DNA of 64,000 nucleotides from Datisca glomerata (taxonomy: Eukaryota; Streptophyta; Magnoliopsida; Cucurbitales; Datiscaceae): assembly GCA_003255025.1 (NCBI GenBank), contig QANY01005488.1, forward strand, positions 930,001 through 994,000, in the 5' to 3' direction. The notes below the pieces were generated by a model. The model was given only the letters and a program-made list of their open reading frames with translations. It was not told the DNA's origin and searched no databases. The number at the start of each line of letters is the position of its first letter. Position 1 is the first letter of the stretch. The translations under genes and the position numbers were made by a program. Below, one piece after another: positions 56,212-64,000 of the stretch.

Positions 56212-58361
56212 TGTTGAGGTTATGTCCTCAAAGCATGTTTATTGACTTTTTGATATGAAATTTAATGGACATTTCATTTTTCTTATAATTGTTCTTTTAA
56301 ATTATTGTTGAATAATTTATATAAATATCTAAAAATTTCATATTCATTAATGAGACTATGATCTTGTATTAGTATAAGAGGATTAAGATGATAGATAATG
56401 AATAAAATTGTCAGCAACATATTAAAGTACATAATGTTTAATCAATGGTTGTTAGTACAGTTCACTAAGTATTATAAATGCATATGATCTAGATCCGGAT
56501 CATTGATATGGATAGACATCTTAGTGAATGTACTTTGTATAATGAGATTATATATGACTAAACCAATATAAATTAATATCTTTATCAACATGCCGTTTAT
56601 CATGAACTCATATACATGTATACTTGATCTTTTGATTCACTCGTTAATATTTATTTGTAAAACAGGCTCGCGATTATTGTTTTATTGATTCAGTGATATG
56701 CATGGCTGGGAACATGATCTTACAAGATTTGAAATCCAAGTTTTTCTAACGGATCATATATTGGTTCCCTTAAGTGTTAATTCTGGAACTAAATAGTTAT
56801 TGAGCTCAAATTTATAATAAGATTATAAATTAACCATTCACTAGTGGATTAATGGTACTTAAGGATTAAGAGGAAATTAGAAGGTAGTCAGTTCTAATTT
56901 GTGAACCAATAATTGGAGGACATAACTACATGAATTGATTATATTAGTGGATTACAGGAGAATACTCTGTAAATACAATCTATAATCTCTAAGAGTGTAA
57001 TTTCATATTTATAGTGGAGTATTAATATAATTAATAAATAAGATTATTTAATTAAAGAGTTTAATTAATAATCTGATTTATTAGAGCTTATGATTTTAGG
57101 TCCATGGTCCCCAAATCACCTCTATACTATGTAGTCTAAGGTGTGAATATCTAAGGTGTAAATATTTAAGAGCATGGGAAAATGATTAACTTGTAAATGA
57201 ATTTTTATTCTAGGGAAAATACATAATTATGAGATAATTACGTGTGATTAATTAATTAATTGAGTTATTTATAAATATAAATGTAATTTTTAGAATTAAT
57301 ATATATAAATAATTATTGATTTTTTAATTATCGATAAGTGAGACAGAATATCTACTTTATGAAATTAGATAATTAAATTATTATTAAATAATATTTTGGA
57401 TCAATTAAATCTGTTATTTGTGGAATAACAAATAATTTACTTGATAAGGATAATCAGATATGTTAATTTTAAATTAACTGATATCTAGAATATTTATCAG
57501 ATTAAAATAAATACTTAATTTATAGTAATTGTCACTATGTCAATCACTGATTGTGTATCAGAGATTGACATGGGCTACTGTAACACCACGTGGCACTACA
57601 GTAGTTGGGGTGCAACACCGCAGTGTCATGTGCCACTGCAGTTGTGCACCATTATACATGAGTCCCATTGTATTGGGCAATTTGAAATAAAATATTATTT
57701 TTAGTTTTTAATTATCTATAAATTTATGATACGCCATTATCTAGAATAAGATAAAAATTTTATTTGAATGGCCTAAGTTGATGAATGAGTTTATCAGATC
57801 ATTAGTTGATCAATTAGAGAATTGAGTTGTAAACATAATTACTCATAGTGATTTTTCTCTACGATTAATAGTTAATCAATTCTCTAAAAAAATAATCATC
57901 GTGTTCTTTTAGAGAATCATCTCACAAAAGTCATTCTCAATAAATCTATATATCTCATGTGTTGAGAACATCTAGAGACAGAAAAAGTATATTGTAATAT
58001 TCTATGTGCCCACACGCGTCCTAGTGCGTTGAGAATTGACTTGAAAAATCATGATGTGGATCTCGGAGTCTACTGATCATTGAAACAATTTCGTGGGACT
58101 GATTATCAATCGATTTTGCAAGGATGCTTGCTTAAGACTACAAGAGGTATATGATTCTTAACCTTGTATGTTGTAGATTTAATATATAAACATATAATGG
58201 ATTCTGACTAATTGAAAATAGTTTTCAATAAAACAAAATTTGTTATGGTGGCGTTACGTAATTTTTATTTTATTAAAAGATTTAATTTTTATTAAAAGTT
58301 TAATTTTTAAAATGGCCATGCGCCACAAGCTTTCGCCGCGCACGCGCCACGACGACCAACA
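56212..58361 (+). repeat. 3' LTR of copia element F
   Basis: 2150 bp, starting TGTTGAGGTTATGTCC directly after a worn purine tract (aactaagagat) and ending gacgaccaaca. It aligns with 48128-50367 with many substitutions and small indels, so the insertion is old. Confidence 0.88.
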
Positions 58362-58610
58362 GTAAAATCTTCAATGGGAGATTCTTGAAGCGTGGACGTA
58401 GATATAGATTTTCTCGAACCACATATAAATATTGTGTGCCGAATTCTTTCCTACTCTTTTATTTACGTCATTGGTCATTGACTCAGAAAAGATCTTATGA
58501 TGGTGGAGCCAATGATATCAGGATCATGGTCCGGATCGTACGATCCTCTAGGGGCCCAGTGATTCAGATCGCATATTATAGATTTGTATTGAAAATCTAT
58601 AATATGTCAG
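58362..58610. other. Flank with a piece of the 160-bp repeat unit
   Basis: A short plus frame (58385-58624) is not recognised. About 58463-58515 resembles the tandem unit at 46863-46910 (gactcagaaaagattttgtg, ggtggagc). Sequence on both sides of copia element F is thus related, as expected for an insertion into such a repeat region. Confidence 0.5.
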
Positions 58611-58611
58611 G

Positions 58612-59130
58612 ATCAATTATATAAAAGATTTTTATTGAAAACTATTTTTCAATTAGTCAGGATCAATTATATATTTACATATTAAATTCACAACATAAAA
58701 CGTTAGGAATCAAATACCTCTTGTAGTCTTAATCAAGTATCCTTGTAAAACCGATCGAACCTCCATCCCACGAAACCTTCCAACAATCAGTAGATTCCGA
58801 GATCTATACGAAGATCTTCCAAGTCAATCCTCAATGCACTAGGACGTGTGTGAGCACGTAGATATTACAAGATACTTTTTCTGTCTCTATATGTTATCAA
58901 CACATGAGATTTAGAGATTTCTTGAGAATGACTTTCTTAGACGATTCTCTACAAGAACGTGATGATTATTCTTTTAGATATTTTATTAAATATTAATCAT
59001 AGAGGAAAATCACTCTAAGTAATTATGTTCACAACTTAACTCTCTAATTGATCAACTAATGATCTGATCAATTGATCCATCAACTCAGGCCAATCGAATA
59101 ATATCTTATTAGATATTTTGTCACAGTTAT
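58612..59130 (-). repeat. Inverted partial LTR of the copia F family
   Basis: The reverse complement follows the end part of the 3' LTR (57780-58255): cttgtagtctta, gtagatt/ctactgatcattg, cttccaagtcaatcctcaa, tgttctcaacacatgagat-like sequence, gatcaactaatgatctgat. It lacks the LTR end beyond the poly-A/T-rich part. Together with the 3' LTR it makes a spaced inverted repeat of about 500 bp. Confidence 0.85.
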
Positions 59131-59163
59131 CGATAATTAAAAAATAATCGATAATTATTTATG

Positions 59164-59188
59164 TGTGTATATATATATATATATAAGA
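59164..59188. repeat. TA microsatellite
   Basis: gtgtgtatatatatatatatata, at the border between the inverted LTR fragment and the viral tandem duplication. Confidence 0.8.
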
Positions 59189-59195
59189 TATCTCT

Positions 59196-60326
59196 GATCC
59201 ATGGGAGATTAAAAGAAGATATCTCTCGAGCGAACATTATCCAACTTGATTTGAGCAATACAGATACTTCTATGAGACAATCATAGTACAAATTGGCTCC
59301 ATGGAGATCAAACGCAATCTCCATGATTCTAACAGAAATACTAGCCCTATCACGTTTAGTAAGACTGCTATCAGAAATATTATGTTCATTAATCAATGGG
59401 TTCTTCATCCTCACACAATCAGAACTCTTAGTATAGATGAAAAGAGGTAAAATACAATTCTTGGGATTATATTGATTCCTTTACCTACACCTTTTAGAAC
59501 CCTATTCACAACCATACATGGTTTATCCGTGTTTGTCCGGAAATCCTTATCACTGGACTTCCAAATTGGTTCTTAGTTTGGTGGGATAAATTTGGCATCA
59601 CCTTTGAAACTTTACCAAAACATATTCAAACAGAATTCAGAGAATGACATGCCTCTGATTCTCTTTTATCAGGAAACAAAAATATTACAGTATCTAAATC
59701 CCTAATTCATTTTATTATCCAATTCAATATCCATTGGATTTGGAAATGGGATTTAAAATGTGATCCATGAGAGATTAAAAGAAGATATCTCTCGACCAAA
59801 CAATATCCAACTCGATTTGAGCAATACAGATACTTGTATGAGGCAATCATAGTACAAACTGGCTCTATGGAGATCAAACACATCTTCCATGATTCTAGCA
59901 GAAATACTAGCCCTATCATATTTAGTAAGGTTGTTATCAGAAATATTATGTTCATTAATCAATGGGTTCTTCATCCTCACACAACCAGAACTCTAAATCA
60001 AAAGAGGTAAAATACAATTATTGTGATTATATTGATTCTTTTACCTACACCTTTTATTACCAGAACCCTATTCACAACCATACATGGTTTATCCGTGTTT
60101 GTCTCGAAATCCTTATCACTGGACTTCCAAATTAGTTCTTAGTTTGGTGGGATAAATTTGGCATCACCCTTGAAACTTTACCAGAACATATTCAAACACA
60201 ATTTAGAGAATGACAGTCTCTTATTCTCTTTTATCAGGAAACAAAAATATTACAGTATCTAAATCCCTAATTCATTTTATTATCCGATTCAATATCCCAT
60301 GGATCTGGAAATGGGATTTAAAATGT
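59196..60326. repeat. 566-bp tandem duplication of viral sequence
   Basis: Unit 59196-59761 and unit 59762-60326 match along their whole length with small differences; the step from gatccatgggagattaaa to gatccatgagagattaaa is 566 bp. The coding relic continues past the second unit without a break, so the duplication arose within a longer viral segment. Confidence 0.9.
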
Positions 60327-60810
60327 GACCCACAACTAAAATGAATCTTTTTCCCCAAATGGTGGGATAAAGGGATGAATCCCCATATAACATAACTTAT
60401 AAAAACTATCAAAACACATTCCCAGACCTGCTTTGAAGCCATCCTTAAGGCTCTTCCAGCATCAACATGAAATCCTTTTCTAAATACCGCAACTATCATT
60501 AAACAGAAATTTCCTGATCTTACTAAAAAAGAATTAATGATTAAAACCATGGATTTTATCAGAGACCAATTTTTCCATGTCTTTGTTCTTGAAGATACCT
60601 CCATGAAAACTTCTACCAGTAAACAAAATAGTTAACAAAATGATTCTAACGTTGGGGAGAATACTTTCAGCATCTTGGCTGGTGAAAGCCAAGACCCCGA
60701 ACAATATGAACTAGAAATACAAGAACCCACTATTTCAAATTTCTTGGATTCTTTTACCACTATCATCTTAGACCAGCTCGATAAAGACAAGAAGGGTAAA
60801 GCAAAGGCCT
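59800..60810 (+). pseudogene. Last open frame of the caulimovirid piece (broken)
   Basis: Plus translation gives Trp- and Lys-rich text in two frames, with FIIRFNIPWIWKWDLK and, after a stop, FFPKWWDKGMNPHITYLI and further on DLTKKELMIKTMDFIRDQF. An acidic end (DSFTTIILDQLDKDKKGKAK) is followed by TAA at about 60810. Repeated W-W motifs next to a pregenomic promoter suggest a viral protein of unsettled role. At least six stops and frame changes break it. I give no function. Confidence 0.45.
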
Positions 60811-61059
60811 AATCTTGTCTTCCACTTCAGTAGCGTCAAACAACAGTAAAACCACTAATAGAAGAAGACATAACTATAAAGTTGTCTTCCATTATCAACA
60901 AGAACAATATAGACAATGACAATGTCTCCCACTTATAGAAGAAGACAAATCTACTTTTCTTAAAGTAGATTCTCACTCAGTAAAGTAAATAAGATAAGGA
61001 TGCATGACTCCAGCCCATCCAGGACACGCCACCTTATTATTCTTTTTCCTGTACTTTTA

Positions 61060-61150
61060 ATTTTTGTATTATAAAAGGGCACCTCACCCTTTGTTGAGGA
61101 GCAAGTCTTTAGTTTTGTATTAGGCTCTCATATGTTGAGAAATAAAATGC
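61060..61150 (+). promoter_or_regulatory. Caulimovirid-type pregenomic promoter (TATA box)
   Basis: TATAAAAGG at 61070-61078 is followed 25-60 bp later by cctttgttgaggagcaagtc and a leader rich in CT runs (ctctcccttctctctattatctctc, in part). Upstream, tccagcccatccaggacacgcc is the kind of sequence seen before 35S-like promoters. Transcription start is inferred at about 61100. Confidence 0.6.
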
Positions 61151-61299
61151 TCTCCCTTCTCTCTATTATCTCTCTTGTACACTGCATCTTACTACTGCAC
61201 ATATAGATCTTGAAGAATTATAAGTTGAAGGTATATCAGGAGCTCTGTAAAGCTCCCTTAACAGTAAGTTCTTCCCTTTTAATTTAAATAGTAATTGTT

Positions 61300-61750
61300 C
61301 ATGAGATCATGTATGTTATAATTTAAACCTAATATAACATTTACTATAATCTTTAGTATTCATGATCCATGCTAACTCAAAGGCACTCAATATATAACTA
61401 TTAAGGTTGATGAAGCAATCACTGTAAAATACAGTAAATTCAGGGGACAATCAATGAATAATTAGAGGACATTCAACAAGTCGCGTATTGGTAAGGTCTG
61501 TTGAGCAATGATTGCGTTAGTACTGTTGACCCGAGTAAAACTTTGACAGGCGTGCTAATTATGAGTTATTTTGTTCTATGAATTAACTGTGTTTATAGTG
61601 GTTAGCCCCCTCACTTAAGAGATGATACCAACTTAGGGCTAACCAACACGCATCTCTTACCAATTACGATTGGGCAAGGATAAACAATAAAGCTGTTTAA
61701 TTTTCTTAACCATAAAAGTATGTTCTGTTGTTCTAGGAGTATGATTTTTT
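61300..61750. other. Leader-like spacer between the two viral pieces
   Basis: No open frame. Two related words, agagatgataccaactt-agggctaacc and ggttagccccctcacttaag, form small inverted segments (about 61597-61660). On the minus strand TTGGTATCATCTC at about 61636-61624 begins like a tRNA-Met primer site but loses the match after TGGTATCA. The head-to-head joint of the two viral pieces should lie in this stretch. Confidence 0.4.
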
Positions 61751-61801
61751 AAGTCTATTATACAGAATATAAGTATCATGTGGAAGCTGCAAATAAATGT
61801 C

Positions 61802-62560
61802 TCAAATATAATTAAGACTACCGAGAAATCTCTGCAATTTGGTCTTATATTTTATTTCATCTGGAAATTTAGAAGAAAATTTGATACTTAGGTTAATAGG
61901 GATAATGATTCCATTGGAAATATTATGGCCTAAAAATCTTACTGTAGTTTGAAATATTTTCATTTTGGTAGCAGAAAGAACTAAGCCATTGCGGATAATA
62001 ACATGTTTGAAAATATTCGAGTGTTTGATATGCTGATCTATAGAGGATGAGGATATTAAAATATAATCTATATAACAAATAATAAATTCAGTGTAAAAGT
62101 TGAATATATCATTCATAGCATGCTGGAATTTTGAAGGACCATTTTTTACTCCAAAAGGTAAGACATTCCATTCATAATGGCCAAAAGGTACTGTAAAAAC
62201 AGATTTATACCTATCATATTAGGCTATCTGTATTTGCCAAAATCCAGATTTTGAATCAAATTTTGATAAAATTACTGAATCATGAAGTCTGTCAAGTAGA
62301 TCTTTCTTATTCCGTGTAGGAAACCTTATCCACTGTAAAGCATCATTAAACGGTTTGTAATTTGTTCACTAACCTGGGTGATCTCTTTCAATCTCAGCAT
62401 TTTTATTAACGTAGAAAGTAGTATAACTCCAAGGAGATTTACTGGGTCTAATTAATTTTTTCTGTAAAAGATATTCTACTTCTATTTTACACATTCCTTC
62501 TTCATTTGGCTAGGCCTAGATTTAGTAGGAATATTTTTCTCATTAAAATCATGATTATAA
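61802..62560 (-). pseudogene. Caulimovirid reverse transcriptase (broken)
   Basis: Minus 61802-62116 is open for 104 residues and holds the RT palm end. The catalytic YIDD motif reads YIDY here (FIICYIDYILIS), with the second aspartate lost. It also holds a conserved glycine-leucine segment and FLGHNISNG. To its right (62120-62560), in other frames with stops, the earlier RT blocks can be read (VPFGHYEWNVLPFG). The enzyme would copy viral pregenomic RNA. This copy is inactive. Confidence 0.88.
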
Positions 62561-62679
62561 GGCAGAGATATGATGTGTTTCTTTCAATATGAAAATGCAT
62601 GGAGTATGTCACTACAGATTTCTGTTTTAAACTCTTGTAAAATTGTTTTTATCTTATTCTATAGTGGAGGTTGCTGAAT

Positions 62680-63110
62680 ACGTTGATCAATAGTAAGAAA
62701 TTGAATTTCTTTCTATATGAAGTTTAACTGATTAGTCTTATTATCATTAAGATGTTTTATCAGATCAATTTCTTTTGTATACAGTTTTGTAATAAATTTA
62801 AATGTAATATTAGTATCGTTAATCGCAGTATGGATACCTGATGTATCAATTCTGGTAATAGGCATGATAGAGTTACAAAAAGGATTGCATAGAATGATAC
62901 CTTGTGTCATATATTTTTTTATTAAAACAAATGATACAGATAAGCAAATACCTTGTTTGCATATAAGTGCTTCTGGTATTTTATATCGGATACGCATGGA
63001 ATTACCACTAGCACTAGTAAGGGATTGAGTGGTTTTCTAGAAGTATTTAATAGGAATTAATCCTTCATGAATGCAGTTCATATCAGCACCACTATCGACT
63101 AAGACAATGA
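62680..63110 (-). pseudogene. Caulimovirid aspartic protease
   Basis: Around 63115-63080 the minus strand reads VIVLVDSGADMNCIHEGLIP, the aspartic protease site with D-S-G intact. Minus 62713-62997 (94 residues) continues in an open frame with the rest of the domain and the linker to RT. The active site is kept, but a frame change or stop lies between it and the open stretch at about 63000-63060. It would cut the viral polyprotein. Confidence 0.75.
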
Positions 63111-63436
63111 CATCTTTAATAATAAAATCTAATTTAATTACTAAGGTAATCTTAGTATACCACTTCTGGAAAGTAACCTGGTTAAGAAGAAATAAATAAG
63201 GACTATACCACTTCTAGGAAGTAACCTCGTTAAGAAGAAATAAATAAGGATTGTCATCCTTAGTCGTTTCTGTTTCTGTACGTTAACTCTTCTCCAGGGT
63301 GAAGAAGTCTCAAGTGCCTCTAAATGACATTTTACTTTGGCAAAGGATTGTTTAAGGAGGTTGAGATCTTGGAAAATAATTTGATTAGCAGTTTTCGACT
63401 GCTAAATTTCAGACTTAATGGTATTAATTTTCATTT

Positions 63437-63715
63437 TCAGATCTGAAATGATAACATGTTTAGAAGGTAAAGAGTCCGATTGATAAGAGTCAAGAACTCT
63501 TTCATACTGTAGTTCTCAATAGGGATGATCTCAGGATTGCTATAATCCTGATAGCAGGTTTCTAAGAACCTTAATTTCATTTCAAGATCAGTAATCTGGT
63601 CTGCAGTGACCAGAAGAAATCGCTGAGTGTCAGCTAAGACATTGATACTTGGTCTATTCTTATCAAGACCATTCATCTCAGCTATCGCCTTCCAATAGTT
63701 TGCTTTAGTAATCAT
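63437..63715 (-). pseudogene. Linker region after the coat protein
   Basis: An open stretch of 92 residues, partly helical in composition (TADQITDLEMKLRFLETCYQ), lying between the zinc knuckle and the protease. I know no domain here. By position it is the segment joining coat protein and protease. Confidence 0.55.
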
Positions 63716-63849
63716 GTTGCATGATTTGGAGCAACAAGCTGCTAAGAAGTAGCAGAGGAGTTCGAGTCAGATTCATAAATTTGGGCAAAATCATCATTTG
63801 TACTATCTTCTGTAGAACTTCCTTTAGAGAGACAATTTACTCAGAGATA

Positions 63850-64000
63850 ATTCATTCATTTTTTCTTAAATTTAGATCAGCATTTATTAGCACAATGTTC
63901 TAGTAATCGACACTTATAACATGTAACTTTCGATTTATACTTTCTAGAGGAAAATCTCTTAGTAAGAGCTGGAGGGGAATCTTTGTTTCTGGATTTCTTC
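63850..64000 (-). pseudogene. Coat-protein C-terminal zinc knuckle, open at edge
   Basis: The minus strand reads CYKCRLLEHCANKC at about 63924-63883, a full CX2CX4HX4C knuckle with all four metal ligands. It is flanked by Lys/Arg-rich sequence (RKYKSKVT before, SKFKKK after a stop). This is the typical end of a caulimovirid coat protein. A stop directly after the knuckle ends the frame. The rest of the protein lies beyond the window. Confidence 0.75.

Larger units (their letters stand above)
47876..58361 (+). mobile_element. Ty1/copia element F with LTRs over 2.1 kb
   Basis: The 5' LTR (48128-50367, preceded by a 252-bp repeated start) and the 3' LTR (56212-58361) begin TGTTG and end CCAACA. 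A clean tRNA-Met site follows the 5' LTR. Gag, protease, integrase, RT and RNase H follow in copia order. The flanks gtaat (47871-47875) and gtaaa (58362-58366) agree at four of five bases and are a likely worn target duplication. The total of 10.5 kb and the long LTRs are large for copia. Stops throughout the protein part show decay. Confidence 0.9.
59196..61300 (+). mobile_element. Endogenous caulimovirid piece, plus strand
   Basis: A decayed coding stretch (to about 60810) is followed by a pregenomic-type promoter (TATA at 61070) and the start of a leader. In caulimovirid genomes the promoter lies downstream of the last open frame, so this order fits. The neighbouring minus-strand RT at 61802-62560 belongs to the same virus family. 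The virus genus cannot be settled; petuvirus-like or florendovirus-like forms are the candidates because they are common in plant genomes. Confidence 0.55.
61750..64000 (-). mobile_element. Endogenous caulimovirid piece, minus strand, open at right edge
   Basis: Reading leftward from the right edge the order is coat-protein zinc knuckle, linker, aspartic protease and RT, the order of the caulimovirid polyprotein. RNase H is lost or lies in the decayed part left of 61802. Stops and frame changes separate the parts. The piece faces the plus-strand one, so the locus is rearranged and not a simple integrated genome. Confidence 0.85.

Noticed and set aside
60272..60604. 110-residue minus-strand frame
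   Set aside because: It lies opposite to the more protein-like plus-strand viral relic (FFPKWWDKG, IPWIWKWDLK) and is its antisense shadow; the hydrophobic look comes from reverse-reading Lys/Trp-rich sequence.
1..64000. Search for tRNA, rRNA, riboswitch or organelle genes
   Set aside because: I found no cloverleaf-like gene with conserved A and B boxes, no rRNA core sequence and no organelle genes; TGGTATCAGAGC-type sequences are retrotransposon primer sites, not tRNA genes.

Overview
The window looks like a repeat-rich intergenic stretch of a eudicot plant nuclear genome. It is AT-rich and has no bacterial-type operons. Its coding matter is almost all decayed plant LTR-retrotransposon protein (Ty1/copia, Ty3/gypsy chromovirus and Tat-like), plus two DNA-transposon types and remnants of an endogenous caulimovirid (pararetrovirus). 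I found no intact host gene, rRNA or tRNA gene. The species cannot be named from the sequence.

Layout, left to right. 1-2725: minus-strand copia fragment running off the left edge. About 4.4-13.9 kb: a three-layer nest. A diverged inverted repeat, perhaps an old Mutator-like element, encloses a complete minus-strand copia element (5273-13675, AATAA target duplication). That element is split in its integrase by a CACTA transposon (7641-11270, TAG duplication) carrying three exons of the C-terminal domain of the replicative helicase subunit MCM6. 15.5-19.25 kb: minus-strand copia copy with one LTR, PBS and gag-pol, truncated inside RT. 20.0-20.3 kb: an exon-like coding island of unknown identity. 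20357-21608: non-autonomous Mutator-like element with TIRs over 300 bp. 21909-27966: complete minus-strand LTR element without proteins (LARD-like, TACAT duplication), containing arrays of 37-bp and 70-bp repeats.

28411-about 32340: Tat-like Ty3/gypsy remnant with one LTR, PBS, an RT/RNase H core and three kinds of tandem array. 32346-about 40822: Ty3/gypsy chromovirus (Tekay/Del-like) with both LTRs, the right one cut off by a copia fragment (40823-43035). 44.1-45.3 kb: minus-strand copia gag/protease fragment. 45.9-47.6 kb: tandem repeats. 47876-58361: complete but decayed copia element with LTRs over 2.1 kb and a probable assembly fault at an N (48123). 58.6-59.1 kb: inverted piece of the same LTR. 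59.2-64 kb: two caulimovirid pieces in opposite orientation, one ending in a pregenomic-type promoter and the other carrying zinc knuckle, protease and RT.

The autonomous elements all have stops, frameshifts or lost catalytic residues, so nothing here looks able to move by itself. The best leads are the MCM6-capturing CACTA element (open reading in every recognised exon, consistent splice sites), the LARD-like element with its arrays, the mosaic LTR pair of the chromovirus, the head-to-head caulimovirid locus and the unidentified exon at 20.0-20.3 kb.
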